Of a DNA stretch of 64,000 nucleotides, positions 8,791 through 18,030 are shown in pieces. Within the stretch, counting starts at the first letter, position 1. Every line of letters begins with the position of its first letter. The position numbers and the translations under genes were made by a program. A model generated the notes under the pieces. The model was not told the DNA's origin, made no database searches, and saw only the letters and a program-made list of their open reading frames with translations. The stretch comes from Gemmatimonadota bacterium (GTDB lineage: Bacteria > Latescibacterota > UBA2968 > UBA8231): assembly GCA_018673255.1 (NCBI GenBank), contig JABHDC010000254.1, positions 5,339 through 69,338 of the forward strand. The letters are read 5' to 3'.

Positions 8791-9792
8791 TCATCGTTGC
8801 CGGCGGGCGTAGCTGTGGCAGAATTCCCGCGTATCAGCGAAAACCGGTGGCAAGGGGCGCCCATTCGGCAGGGACAGCCACAAGCGCAACATGTGACGCT
8901 CTTGCTCGCCTGACTGGCTCTCGAAGCCCGAGCGAGCATGCAGGATGTCGTAGTTGTTGGCCACGATGATGTCACCGGGCTGCATCTCGAACTCAAATGA
9001 CATTTCCTCGCAGACCTCATCCATCAGGTCCAGTGCCTCGATCTGAACCGGCGACAGGTCGGGCACGTCGGGGAAACGCTGCGCCAGGTCGATGTATTCG
9101 CGCTTGTACAACACGTTGAGATGTTCGGCAAACCAGGAGTAGATCGGCACCCGTTGAAATGGGGGTGAACCCGGTCGTTGCTGACCACGGGCATCGAAGT
9201 CGAAGGGCTCCTGCAGCACGACGGCCAGATCCGGCCGCCGTTCCAGGATTGTATTGAAGACACCGATGGCACTCACGAGTTTGGAGCGCCCACCCACTCC
9301 CGCCGACCGGTGGCAGAGCAGCATGAAGGCGTCGGCACCGTCGTTGTGGTAGTTGATCGGCAGGTTGGTCTGGTAGGCGCGGATATTATCCGAGCGCAGA
9401 TCGTTGCCTGTGTCGCGGATATCGTGGATCAGATTGCCGGCCGCGTCCTGGGGCTCCGGGTCACCCAGATGCTGTCCTATCGCCCACAACATCCATCGCG
9501 CCGTATCGATCGACAGGTCTGCCACCGGCACAGATCGCAGCATCGCGAAACCTCGTCCGCCCTCAAGCTCCGTTCGCAGATTGTCCATCAGGCCCTGCCA
9601 GGCGGGCATCGGCAGATCCGCCTGCTCGACGTCCTGCCACCTCGTCTGGGTATCAGCCACAGTTGTAGTGGCGACCTGAAGCTGATCGATCTGTTCCTGC
9701 GTGAATTCGACGATCCAGTCCGGGTCTGCCAGCATCTGGGTGCCGTGCCAGGCGGCCGGTATTGCCAGTGGTTGGCGAAGAAGATCACTCAT
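8791..9792 (-). CDS. TauD/TfdA-like Fe(II)/2-oxoglutarate dioxygenase
   Basis: 333 residues from the chosen start. The family binds Fe(II) through a His-x-Asp...His triad. Here the motif is His149-Asn-Asp151 (INYHNDGADAF), with distal His285 (NNYDILHARSGF) and a 2-oxoglutarate-binding Arg near 303 (HMLRLWL). The ATG at 9790-9792 overlaps the TGA of the upstream amidase (ATGA), so I prefer it to an in-frame start at 9816. Coupling to an amidase suggests both act on one small amide or amino-acid-like substrate (inference). The substrate is not deducible. Confidence 0.85.
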   Translation of the reverse strand: MSDLLRQPLAIPAAWHGTQMLADPDWIVEFTQEQIDQLQVATTTVADTQTRWQDVEQADLPMPAWQGLMDNLRTELEGGRGFAMLRSVPVADLSIDTARWMLWAIGQHLGDPEPQDAAGNLIHDIRDTGNDLRSDNIRAYQTNLPINYHNDGADAFMLLCHRSAGVGGRSKLVSAIGVFNTILERRPDLAVVLQEPFDFDARGQQRPGSPPFQRVPIYSWFAEHLNVLYKREYIDLAQRFPDVPDLSPVQIEALDLMDEVCEEMSFEFEMQPGDIIVANNYDILHARSGFESQSGEQERHMLRLWLSLPNGRPLPPVFADTREFCHSYARRQR

Positions 9793-11279
9793 GGACTCAT
9801 CCGTCGGTTCGCGCACAGGTCATAGGTCGGCTGCCATGGGCGCAGCTTCTCAAAGACGGCACTCGCTGTCAGCACATCGACGTCCCGATTTCGGCGCCCG
9901 ATGATCTGCATACCCACAGGCAATCCGCAGGGACTGAGGCCGGCGGGAATCGAGGCACTGGGATGCCCGGTGAAGTTGGTCAGGAACGTCAGGCACCAGC
10001 CGATCAATCGATTCACCGACTCGTCGTTCACGGTCTCCGGTCCCAGGGTATTGCCATCGGTTGCATTCTCGACGGGCATGCTGGCCAGGGTCGGTGTCAC
10101 CAACAGATCGTAGTCGCCGAACAGATGCTGCAACACATCAAAGATCTCGGTGCGGATCTCCTGGTCACGATAGTGGTCGAGGACCTTCATGTCGGCATGG
10201 CCTTCGACCCAGTCGAGCAACTCCGGTGGCAGGTCCTGACGGTGATCTCTCAGTAGATCGATGCCCTGCCCCTTCCATGCCTCCATGGCAGACAGGGCGA
10301 TGGGCACAAGCAGACGGCACCACAGGTCGGCCAGCTCCATGTGTGTGCGTTCGATGCCCAGGCTGACGGGCTCGACGTGGGCACCGGCATCGGTGAAGGC
10401 GCTGACCGCATTTTCGACGACATCGGCAATCACCGGCTCGATCGGGAAGACGTCCAGTGCCGGGCTGTAGGCGATCTTCCAGCCCTCGATCGAGCCTCCA
10501 AGTGCGGTGGCAAAGTCGATCTTCTCGTCGAGGCTGTAGGGATCTCGTGCGTCGGGTCCCGACAGGGCCGTCAGTGACAGGGCGGCATCGGCCACACAAC
10601 GCGTGATGGGACCTTCCGAAATGAAGGGGGAGTGGCCGGCGAAGGCATTGGGACGGCTGACGAAGGGAACCCGCCCCAGAGACGCTTTGAAGCCATAGGT
10701 GCCGCACCATGCCGCCGGTATCCGGATCGAGCCACCCGCATCGGTCCCCTCGGCGATGGGGATCAGGCCATCAGCGACGGCAGCGGCAGAGCCACCCGAC
10801 GAACCACCGGTATTCTTGTCTGTGTCGAAGGGATTGCGAGATGGCCCGAAGAGGTAGTTGTCACACGTGCCGCGGAAGCCGAGTACCGGACTGTTGGTCT
10901 TGCCTACGATGATGGCACCGGCCGCTTCCATGCGCTCAGCGTAGGCGCAGTAGAATTCTGCCTTGATATCCTTGAAGGCGCCTATGCCACCGAAGGTGGT
11001 CGGCCATCCGGGTTTGAAATCGAAGAGGTCCTTCATCGCCGTCGGCACACCATGCAGCGGACCGAGTGTCTCTCCGTCCATGACCGCCTGCTCTGCCACA
11101 CGGGCCCGCGCACGAGCATCGTCGTGGTCCAGCAGGACGAAGGCATTCAGATCAGTGTTGCGGGCGGCGATGCGCTCGAGGACGGTGTCGATGATCTCGA
11201 GTGGCGACAGCGACTTGCGTCGGATATGGTCAGCCATTTCGGTGGCCGACATGTACGCCAGTTCATCGGTCAGGCTCAT
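9789..11279 (-). CDS. Amidase-signature family hydrolase
   Basis: 496 residues with the Ser-cisSer-Lys machinery of the amidase signature family. Lys83 is in TAMKDLFD, Ser160 in TGGSSGGSAAA, and Ser184 lies 24 residues later in DAGGSIRIPA, the spacing seen in fatty-acid amide hydrolase and GatA. GatA itself would normally sit with gatB/gatC. The partner here is a dioxygenase gene overlapping by 4 bases, so a catabolic amidase is more likely. It hydrolyses a C-N amide bond in the cytosol (no signal peptide). Confidence 0.9.
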   Translation of the reverse strand: MSLTDELAYMSATEMADHIRRKSLSPLEIIDTVLERIAARNTDLNAFVLLDHDDARARARVAEQAVMDGETLGPLHGVPTAMKDLFDFKPGWPTTFGGIGAFKDIKAEFYCAYAERMEAAGAIIVGKTNSPVLGFRGTCDNYLFGPSRNPFDTDKNTGGSSGGSAAAVADGLIPIAEGTDAGGSIRIPAAWCGTYGFKASLGRVPFVSRPNAFAGHSPFISEGPITRCVADAALSLTALSGPDARDPYSLDEKIDFATALGGSIEGWKIAYSPALDVFPIEPVIADVVENAVSAFTDAGAHVEPVSLGIERTHMELADLWCRLLVPIALSAMEAWKGQGIDLLRDHRQDLPPELLDWVEGHADMKVLDHYRDQEIRTEIFDVLQHLFGDYDLLVTPTLASMPVENATDGNTLGPETVNDESVNRLIGWCLTFLTNFTGHPSASIPAGLSPCGLPVGMQIIGRRNRDVDVLTASAVFEKLRPWQPTYDLCANRRMSP

Positions 11280-11561
11280 GGTGCGCTCCGTGATCCATTC
11301 TCAACTGTGGGTCGGTCGCGCCGACTCGGTCGACATGAGGGTTGCGGTCTCCCCCTGCTGAGGGGTTTCTTGACTGTTGTGGCTGCCAATGGGCCAGATC
11401 TCAGACCCAGGCAACAGACCCAGGCAACAGCCCCAACAATAGGCCCAGAATAGCCCATCGCCACCTCACGCGGGCCCGGGCACAAGCTACATCGGTGGCG
11501 CGGTGTTCGCACCAACGAGGTGGTGTGCGCCCCGATTCACAGCAAGAAGGGATCACCAGCC

Positions 11562-12614
11562 ATGGAGCACGTAGATACTGATGCGGACAGCGGCATTGAG
11601 ATCTGGCGATTGGATACCGATCACCGTCCCACTGACAACATCTACGGTGAGCAGCCCTACGCATCCCTCGACGGATCCTGTATTGCTCTGCGTCACTATG
11701 CCACCGACGAGCGCCAGGGCGGCCTGTCGATCCTGGATCTGAACACTGGCCAGAGTCGCTCGATCATCGAAGAGGCCGCGAGATTCCCGGCCTTTCATGG
11801 CTGGGGCGAGTACCTGTATGGTCAGCAGATCATCGATGGCCGGCTCCTGCTGCGGCGCTGGCACTGGGCATCGGCGGAAGGGGAGACGCTGGTAGAGCTT
11901 CCTGCCCACGAAGGGCGATTCAGCTACGGCACCGTGTCTGGTGATGGACGCCACTATGCGGTCTGTGTGCACAATGACGCGCCGGCGCCCTGTCGGGTTC
12001 TGCTTGTTGATCTGGAGACCAAGGCGAATCGCGAACTGACGCGCAGTACTGAACGCTATTACAAACACGAACAATTCTCTCGTGACGGTCGCGATCGGGT
12101 CATGCTTCAAGGGAACTCGGCAGACGTGAGCCAGGTCTCGCTGACAGCCGTCGACCTGACGGGAGAGATCACCGCCTTTGCGGCGGACGTGCCCCACACG
12201 CTGCGACCCACGGGGCACGAGGCCTGGGTCGGTGAAGACTCGGCTGTCTTCTTCTCTACCCGGTGGGACGACGAACAGGGCAATCTGTGGACGGCGACCC
12301 TGGGCGAGGATCACCCCACGCCTCTTGGGCCTGCCATTCGCGGTGGGCACGTCAGCGTTTCACGATGCGGGACCTGCTGGCTGGTGGATGATGGCAGTTG
12401 TCCCGATGTGCCGCTGAGGATCGGAAACTTTTCTTCCGGCAGATCGGCCCGTGTTGTGTCGACGGGGACCGTGCATGATGACCAGCAGTGGTCGCATGCG
12501 CATCCTTACCTGACAGCTGACAATGCCTGGGCCGTGTTCACGTCGAATCGCAGTGGGCAGTCCCAGGTCTACGGAGCTCGGTTGCCTGAGGCTCTGCTTT
12601 CGAGTCTCGCCTGA
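11562..12614 (+). CDS. Oligogalacturonate-lyase-like seven-bladed propeller protein
   Basis: 350 residues from ATG 11562 (AGAAGG 11 bases upstream). No signal peptide, so cytosolic. TolB/WD40-like repeated blades (SYGTVSGDGRHYAV, HEQFSRDGRDRV, HVSVSRCGTCWLV, HPYLTADNAWAVF) and a terminal TSNRSGQSQVYGARLP resemble oligogalacturonate lyases. A Gln-x-x-His-x-His cluster (QQWSHAHP), plus a His in RGGHVSV, matches the spacing I recall for the Mn-binding Gln350/His353/His355 and His287 of the Yersinia enzyme. It may beta-eliminate uronate oligomers taken into the cell. A plain TolB-like propeller is the alternative. Confidence 0.65.
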   Translation: MEHVDTDADSGIEIWRLDTDHRPTDNIYGEQPYASLDGSCIALRHYATDERQGGLSILDLNTGQSRSIIEEAARFPAFHGWGEYLYGQQIIDGRLLLRRWHWASAEGETLVELPAHEGRFSYGTVSGDGRHYAVCVHNDAPAPCRVLLVDLETKANRELTRSTERYYKHEQFSRDGRDRVMLQGNSADVSQVSLTAVDLTGEITAFAADVPHTLRPTGHEAWVGEDSAVFFSTRWDDEQGNLWTATLGEDHPTPLGPAIRGGHVSVSRCGTCWLVDDGSCPDVPLRIGNFSSGRSARVVSTGTVHDDQQWSHAHPYLTADNAWAVFTSNRSGQSQVYGARLPEALLSSLA

Positions 12615-12653
12615 CTGGACGATCCAACCAGACACGATGAAGGAATTGAAACG

Positions 12654-13658
12654 ATGAAGAGTTACCTCGAAGCCAGCGGCGTACCCACCGTCAAGATTGG
12701 CGCCGCCCAGGTGCCGCGACTCGTCATGGGGATTCACCCATACGATGGCTGCTCCTACCAGGACCCGCAGACAGATGCGGACAATCTGAAAGCCTTCAGC
12801 AGGGTCTCGCAGGTTGTCGATGTGCTCCGTGTCGCTGTCGAGGAATTCGGCATCACGACGGCGCAGGTCGATCACATGATTCCCGATCTGGATCGACTGC
12901 ATCTGCAGGCCGTTCTGGAGACGGAGCGTTTGACGGACACGCAGATCGGTCTGCTGCCCTACATCCTGGTGCCGGTCACGCTCGATGGCGAGATCGTCTC
13001 CTATTCGCAGCGGGCCCACGCCACGTTCTATGCCCACGATGATCGTGTGGGTGGCGAGGCCTTCCGCACCAAACTCGAAGGGGATGAGATTCTCCGATAC
13101 ACCCTGTCAGGGTCGATGAAGAACCTGGTGACGCCCGATATCGTGGCACCCTACACGGAAGAAGAGGCCGCACGATTCACCATCGACTACGGTGTGCTGG
13201 AGCAATACCTGGGTTTCTTCGCCGGTTGCCAGATTCTGGTCGCCGATCCCGGCGCCGAGATCGATCTGCTGGCCATGACGGGGCGCTTCGATCTGATACG
13301 TGAATACATCGCATTCCTGCGAGGCCGCTACGACACGGTGATCACCAGCATTCATCACGCAGGAATTACGATCCCCTTGCTGGAGCAGGAAGGGATCGAT
13401 GTGGACGCCTATCTGACGCCAGTGAATCGGCTTGGTCACTACATGTTTCCCACGCGGGAACTGGCCCTCGATGCGATCCGCAATTCACGCAAGCCCATCA
13501 TCGCCATCAAACCCATGGCCGGCGGTCGTGATCTGGGCGCCAGGCCTTTCGATCATGTCTTCAACGAAGTGGGTGTCGCCTCGACACTGTATGGCATGGG
13601 TACGATCGAACAGGTGAGGGAGACGACGGCGGCTGCCTGTCAGGTGTTGGGTGCCTGA
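12654..13658 (+). CDS. Uncharacterised TIM-barrel protein, aldo/keto-reductase-like
   Basis: 334 residues, cytosolic. Alternating beta/alpha segments (PRLVMGIHPYDG, YDTVITSIHHAG, KPIIAIKPMAGGRDLG, GVASTLYGMGTIEQVRETTAAA) resemble the C-terminal half of aldo/keto-reductase barrels, where KPmaGG and a terminal G-G-G/M segment occur. The catalytic Asp-Tyr-Lys-His tetrad cannot be placed confidently, so enzyme activity is open. The start ATG follows GGAATTGAAACG. It sits 40 bases after the oligogalacturonate-lyase-like gene in the same direction, suggesting one transcript and related sugar metabolism. Confidence 0.6.
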   Translation: MKSYLEASGVPTVKIGAAQVPRLVMGIHPYDGCSYQDPQTDADNLKAFSRVSQVVDVLRVAVEEFGITTAQVDHMIPDLDRLHLQAVLETERLTDTQIGLLPYILVPVTLDGEIVSYSQRAHATFYAHDDRVGGEAFRTKLEGDEILRYTLSGSMKNLVTPDIVAPYTEEEAARFTIDYGVLEQYLGFFAGCQILVADPGAEIDLLAMTGRFDLIREYIAFLRGRYDTVITSIHHAGITIPLLEQEGIDVDAYLTPVNRLGHYMFPTRELALDAIRNSRKPIIAIKPMAGGRDLGARPFDHVFNEVGVASTLYGMGTIEQVRETTAAACQVLGA

Positions 13659-13855
13659 TGACGGCGAGACAGTGAACCAGGAGATAAGCCGTGAACCCGG
13701 AGACAAGGGGTGGCGCCAGCTACCCAACACTGTAGCTTGTCCAAGAGGGGCTGACGCCTCGCCCGTGTGAAGTGCACCGCCCCTATTGCCCACCCTGGTG
13801 ATAGGGCCGATGCTCTTCTGTGGCCTTTCGATCCCCGGTTCCGACGAGATCTGCG

Positions 13856-14701
13856 ATGCTCTACAACTTCAAGTATCTGACCATCAACCGCTTCTCCCAA
13901 AGCCTCGAGGACGATTACAGAGGTGCCTTTGGGGATCTGGAAAAGATCTACGGCAGCTACGTCAACTGGATCGGTCGTCTGGCTCTGGAGAACATCTCCA
14001 ACTCCGATATGCTCTATCACGACATGGAGCACACCATGCTGGTGACGACGGTGGGGCAGCAGATCCTGCTGGGAAGACACCTGACCGATGGGGGTGTCAG
14101 CCCGCGCGAGTGGGCGCACTTCATCACGGCGCTGCTGTGCCACGATATCGGCTATGTGCGAGGTGTCTGCCGTCTGGATGGCAACGGGGTGTGTGCCACC
14201 GGCATTGGCGACGAGACTGTCGACCTGGATCCGGAGGGCACGGATGCTCAGTTGACGCCTTACCACGTGGATCGTGGTAAACAATTCGTACACGAGCGCT
14301 TTGGCTCCAATACGCTCGTGGATATCGATCCAGAACTGGTCGCGTCCTACATCGAGATGACGCGCTTTCCGGCGCCGGCCAACGATCCGGCCTATCAGGA
14401 GACAAGTAGCTTTGCCGGCCTGCTGCGGGCCGCAGATTTCATCGGGCAGCTTGGTGATCCCGACTATCTGCGCAAGATTCCCGCCCTGTTCTACGAATTC
14501 GAGCAGCTGGGGACGAACGAGAAAATCGGCTACAAGAGTCCCAACGACATGCGCCGTGGGTTTGCCAAGTTTTTCTGGAATGAGGTCAGCCCGTATATCC
14601 AGGAAGCGACACGGTATCTGGACACGACGCAGGATGGCAAACAGTGGCTGGCCAATCTGCACTCCCACGTCTTCAAGGTCGAACACTCCGAAGAGACTTG
14701 A
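13856..14701 (+). CDS. HD-domain metal-dependent phosphohydrolase
   Basis: 281 residues from ATG 13856; a GTG at 13820 in the same frame is a possible earlier start. HD-superfamily ligands are visible in order: His in MLYHDMEHTMLV, the HD pair in ALLCHDIGYVRG, and the C-terminal Asp in RAADFIGQLGD. Such enzymes hydrolyse phosphomonoesters or nucleotides including cyclic dinucleotides; the substrate is not evident. No sensor or GYP motif is present. A perfect 7-bp hairpin overlaps the stop codon. Confidence 0.75.
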   Translation: MLYNFKYLTINRFSQSLEDDYRGAFGDLEKIYGSYVNWIGRLALENISNSDMLYHDMEHTMLVTTVGQQILLGRHLTDGGVSPREWAHFITALLCHDIGYVRGVCRLDGNGVCATGIGDETVDLDPEGTDAQLTPYHVDRGKQFVHERFGSNTLVDIDPELVASYIEMTRFPAPANDPAYQETSSFAGLLRAADFIGQLGDPDYLRKIPALFYEFEQLGTNEKIGYKSPNDMRRGFAKFFWNEVSPYIQEATRYLDTTQDGKQWLANLHSHVFKVEHSEET

Positions 14702-14717
14702 CCGTCGCCTGACGGTC
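14700..14717 (+). terminator. Hairpin at the end of the HD-domain gene
   Basis: GACCGTC-GCCT-GACGGTC is a perfect 7-bp stem with a 4-base loop, followed by TTCCCC. It begins within the stop codon. The T-run is weak. Confidence 0.45.
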
Positions 14718-14800
14718 TTCCCCAGCCTGCGGCAGGATGTCTGCTCCGGGTCTCTGTCGGGGGCTCTGTCTGAGAATCTGGGCGCAGCAGGTATCGGGCG

Positions 14801-15946
14801 TCACCGGCCCTCTTCGGGCCCGACCAGATACATTCCGGCCCCCTCGCGCCGGCCCCACCCGAAACGCCCCGCTTGTGTCACGCCATGGGCGGCGAGTTTC
14901 TGCTCGTCGAAGGTGAAGCCGAGACCGGGCTCGTCATTCAGCTCGATCCAGCCATCCACAATCGGGTGTGAATGGGTGAGAACCGCATCGCGCCCATTCT
15001 CCAGGCACTCCATCATGATGTGATTCGGCAGGACGGCCGCCACGTGTGCCAGGAAGTTGGCGGCGCAATTCATCATGGTGACCGGTGTCTCGAAGCCATA
15101 GGCGACAGCCCCGATCTGCAGGGCGCCGGTGATGCCTCCCGCCCCACTCCCGATGTTGACCACATCGATGGCCCGCTGGCTCAGAAGCGGCATGTAGTCG
15201 TCGATCGAATGCAGATTCTCACCCGAGGCGACGGCGGCTCGAATGTTGTCGCTCACCTTGCGCAGGCCTGAAGCATCCCAGCGACGGGCTGGTTCCTCGA
15301 TCCAGGTGATGTCGAATTCCTGTTCGATGACGTGCATGTAGCGGATGGCCTGCTTCGGTGACCAGTATTCGTTGACATCGATACACAGTTCAGGCGTCCG
15401 CCCCGACGTGGCCAGGGCATCGCGCATGATGCCGATTCGGCGTAGATCGCCATCCAGGTCGAGGCCGCATTTGAGCTTGCCCCCGCAGACACCACGTGCC
15501 GCCATCTGTGAGTAGAAGGCGTGGAGTTCATCGTCGGACAGGGGCGCGTCGATCCCCGAGGCGTAGGCTCTGACGCGAGGCGAGGATGCACCCAGCGTCT
15601 TCCAGAGAGGCTCGTCGTTGATTCGTGCCTTCAGGTCCCAGAGAGCGATATCCAGGGCGGACACTGCAGCGGCGGATTGGCCCCGGTGCCCACCCTTGAA
15701 GACGTAGTCGACCATCTGATTCCAGAGCCCGCGAACGCCGCGTGGGTCCTGGCCGATCAGCACGCGTTCGACGAGTTCACTCACCATGGGCCCGCCACCG
15801 AATGAGATCCCGCTGATTCCTTCATCCGTATCCAGCCAGAGAGCGGAGCCTGGCATCAGGCGACCACCATCCGGGTCGTTGGCATCGCCAATCGGGCGTT
15901 CCATCTCGATCTGATAGGCTTGTGTGCGAACACCGGTGATCTTCAT
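14801..15946 (-). CDS. Enolase-superfamily dehydratase/racemase (mandelate racemase-like)
   Basis: 381 residues. The capping domain (1-125) is followed by a barrel with Lys157-x-Lys159 (GGKLKCG) and metal ligands Asp190 (CIDVNEYW), Glu217 (WIEEPA) and Glu243 (SGENL), the mandelate-racemase/muconate-lactonising set. These enzymes abstract a proton alpha to a carboxylate, often to dehydrate sugar acids. GGAG precedes the ATG. It lies 24 bases downstream of the fuconolactonase-like amidohydrolase on the minus strand. The likely pathway is lactone to acid to 2-keto-3-deoxy acid (inference). The specific acid is unknown. Confidence 0.88.
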   Translation of the reverse strand: MKITGVRTQAYQIEMERPIGDANDPDGGRLMPGSALWLDTDEGISGISFGGGPMVSELVERVLIGQDPRGVRGLWNQMVDYVFKGGHRGQSAAAVSALDIALWDLKARINDEPLWKTLGASSPRVRAYASGIDAPLSDDELHAFYSQMAARGVCGGKLKCGLDLDGDLRRIGIMRDALATSGRTPELCIDVNEYWSPKQAIRYMHVIEQEFDITWIEEPARRWDASGLRKVSDNIRAAVASGENLHSIDDYMPLLSQRAIDVVNIGSGAGGITGALQIGAVAYGFETPVTMMNCAANFLAHVAAVLPNHIMMECLENGRDAVLTHSHPIVDGWIELNDEPGLGFTFDEQKLAAHGVTQAGRFGWGRREGAGMYLVGPEEGR

Positions 15947-15970
15947 GTGGCTCTCCTGACAGTCACGGGA

Positions 15971-16861
15971 CTACACCTTGTAAATGCGCGCGGCGTTGTC
16001 GGCCAGGAGCTTGCGCTGTTCTTCATCGGGACGCGCACTGATGATCTGTCGCAGTGCGCTGGCCCATTCCGCATAGGACGCACCCAGCGTGCACACCGGC
16101 CAGTCGCCACCGAATACGACGCGATCAGGGCCGAAGCTATCCAGACAGTGATTGACGGTCGGCGCCAGCGTTTCGGCGGTCCAACCTGTCTGTACGCGGG
16201 CAACAATCCCTGAGACCTTGCACACGACGTTTGATTTTCTGCCCAGGGCATCCATGTCCGCAAGCCATTGTGCCGCCGTATGAGAGAAGGGATTCTCCTC
16301 ATCGAGGTCATCGCCGTTGGTGGCCACAATGTGAGGATCGGCATTGCCGCAGTGATCGAGGATCAGCAGCGTATCCGGGCAGGCCTCAGCCAGGGCGACG
16401 GCATCACAGATCTCGGTCGGGCGCAGGCAGACGTCAAAGCTGAGGTCTGCTTTGCCCAGCGCGCGGATGTCCTCGATGTAGGCACCTTCCAGGCAGGTGC
16501 CCCTGGGGGTGTCCGGTATGTGCAGGACCTGACGGATGCCACGGATGTGGGGGTTATCGGCACAACGGACGACGACATCGCTGAAACCGGCTTGCCCCGG
16601 CCGGCCACCGACCACGGCGGCACGCATGAGCTGGCTTTCGTCGGCGCACAACTGACTGACGTAGTCTGCCTCGGCAGCACTCTGATCCGGTGAGACATCG
16701 ACTTCCATGTAGACGGTACCGTCGACGGCAAGGCCCTCGACGGCGGTGGCATAGTCTTCTGGCAGGAAGCTTCGATTGAGGATGCCGGCGCCCTCAACCC
16801 AGGGCAGATCAAAACGGGACAGATCCCACAGATGCTGATGTGTATCAAGGATGGGATGCAT
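15971..16861 (-). CDS. Amidohydrolase-2 family lactonase-like hydrolase
   Basis: 296 residues forming a TIM barrel with N-terminal His-x-His (LDTHQHLWDL, His8/His10), LILDHCGN in the middle and the terminal metal Asp in VVFGGDWPVC. HQHLWD and GGDWP are typical of the L-fuconolactonase / sulfomuconolactone hydrolase group that opens sugar lactones. Upstream GGAG is rather distant (13 bases). It is the first gene of a two-gene minus-strand unit with the enolase-superfamily protein. The divergent gene at 17067 encodes an SMP-30-like protein, also a lactonase family. Confidence 0.85.
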   Translation of the reverse strand: MHPILDTHQHLWDLSRFDLPWVEGAGILNRSFLPEDYATAVEGLAVDGTVYMEVDVSPDQSAAEADYVSQLCADESQLMRAAVVGGRPGQAGFSDVVVRCADNPHIRGIRQVLHIPDTPRGTCLEGAYIEDIRALGKADLSFDVCLRPTEICDAVALAEACPDTLLILDHCGNADPHIVATNGDDLDEENPFSHTAAQWLADMDALGRKSNVVCKVSGIVARVQTGWTAETLAPTVNHCLDSFGPDRVVFGGDWPVCTLGASYAEWASALRQIISARPDEEQRKLLADNAARIYKV

Positions 16862-17026
16862 GAGGCTTGTGATCTCCTGTCTGGGCGTCTTACGGCGAGG
16901 ACGGCGTGACCGGTGGGGGACGGGGCGAACGATGGGCCAGAGTGTAGAGCCTTTTCAGCCACTGGATCAACCCGGGGGCTGATGCACCCATCGACCACGC
17001 GGCCCCGGGTTGACGCTGGAACACAG

Positions 17027-17049
17027 ACTGTCGTATCTGCAACGACAGT
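17027..17049. promoter_or_regulatory. 8-bp inverted repeat upstream of the SMP-30-like gene
   Basis: ACTGTCGT (17027-17034) and ACGACAGT (17042-17049) are perfect inverted copies 7 bases apart, ending 18 bases before ATG 17067 in the region between divergent genes. It could be an operator or an RNA hairpin in the leader. Confidence 0.35.
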
Positions 17050-17066
17050 TTCGTCTTCTCGAATGG

Positions 17067-18023
17067 ATGGTAATGATCATGATACCGACTCTCTCCCGTT
17101 TGTCTCGACTGGCTCTCGCGCTGTCGGTCACCTTGACCCTGGCCACATGTGCCGGAACGGGTGCTGGATCCGGCCAGACGGATGCTCCCCTCTATGTTGC
17201 CAGAGTTCTGACCGCCGAAGGTGGTTTCACCGGTGGCATCGAGGGCCCTGCAGTCGATGGAGACGGAAATCTGTACGCGGTGAATTTCGGCGCCCAGCAC
17301 ACGGTGGGCATCGTCACCCCGGACGGGGCGGCACAACTGTTTGTCACCTTGCCGGAAGGCAGCACGGGCAATGGAATCCGCTTCGACCGGGCGGGCAACA
17401 TGCTGATCGCCGATTACACCGGCCACAATGTGCTGCGTGTCGACATGGAGACCCGACAGATCGATGTCTTCGCACATGAGACCCAGATGAATCAGCCCAA
17501 TGATCTGGCTATCGGTGCAGACGACGCCCTCTATGCCTCGGATCCTGACTGGCGAGCTTCTGGTGGGCAGATCTGGCGGATCAGCCCGGAAGGGGTCGTC
17601 CGGCGGTTGGATCAGGAGTTGGGGACGACGAATGGGATCGAGGTCAGCCCGGATGAAAAGTCGCTGTACGTGGGCGAGTCGGTACAGAAGCGCGTGTGGG
17701 TCTATGACCTGTCACCGGACGGCGAGATCAGCAACAAACGTCTGCTGATTCAGTTCGAGGATGGCGGGATGGATGGGATCCGCTGCGATGTGGTCGGCAA
17801 TCTCTACGTCACGCGGCACGGGTCCGGCGCGGTGGCCAAGGTCTCACCAACGGGTGAGGTGCTGCGGCTTATCGAGCTGGCTGGCTCGAACCCGAGCAAC
17901 ATCGCCTTCGGCGGCGCCGATGGGCGCACGGCGTATGTGACGCTGCAGGACAAAGGCAATATCGAGACGTTCCGCGTCGAGGCACCGGGGCGCGAGTGGC
18001 AGTTGAAGCAGCGGAACCGCTAG
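17067..18023 (+). CDS. Secreted SMP-30/gluconolactonase-like beta-propeller
   Basis: 318 residues from ATG 17067; a TTG at 17010 and an ATG at 17073 are alternatives. An N-terminal export signal (LSRLALALSVTLTLATC) ends in a Cys that could be lipidated, although Thr at -1 is unusual. Propeller repeats with SMP-30 traits follow: GIEGPAVDGDGNLYAVN, NGIRFDRAGNMLIADY, QPNDLAIGADDALYASDP, TNGIEVSPDEKSLYVGES, DGIRCDVVGNLYVT. The family binds divalent metal and hydrolyses sugar lactones, which fits the divergent lactonase/dehydratase pair. A non-enzymatic propeller is possible. Confidence 0.8.
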   Translation: MVMIMIPTLSRLSRLALALSVTLTLATCAGTGAGSGQTDAPLYVARVLTAEGGFTGGIEGPAVDGDGNLYAVNFGAQHTVGIVTPDGAAQLFVTLPEGSTGNGIRFDRAGNMLIADYTGHNVLRVDMETRQIDVFAHETQMNQPNDLAIGADDALYASDPDWRASGGQIWRISPEGVVRRLDQELGTTNGIEVSPDEKSLYVGESVQKRVWVYDLSPDGEISNKRLLIQFEDGGMDGIRCDVVGNLYVTRHGSGAVAKVSPTGEVLRLIELAGSNPSNIAFGGADGRTAYVTLQDKGNIETFRVEAPGREWQLKQRNR

Positions 18024-18030
18024 CGTCGCG

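Noticed and set aside
9178..9825. 215-codon plus-strand reading frame
   Set aside because: It is antisense to the TauD-like dioxygenase, whose motifs are unmistakable; the product shows no coherent motif.
11402..11427. Two tandem 13-base units CAGACCCAGGCAA
   Set aside because: Exact but short and isolated in a non-coding stretch; probably a local slippage duplication.
10632..11453. 273-codon plus-strand reading frame
   Set aside because: Antisense to the amidase with its complete Ser-Ser-Lys motif set, and running into the non-coding leader.
13672..13709. Two imperfect 19-base direct repeats (GTGAACC...GGAGA)
   Set aside because: Only about 15 of 19 positions agree and nothing else suggests function.
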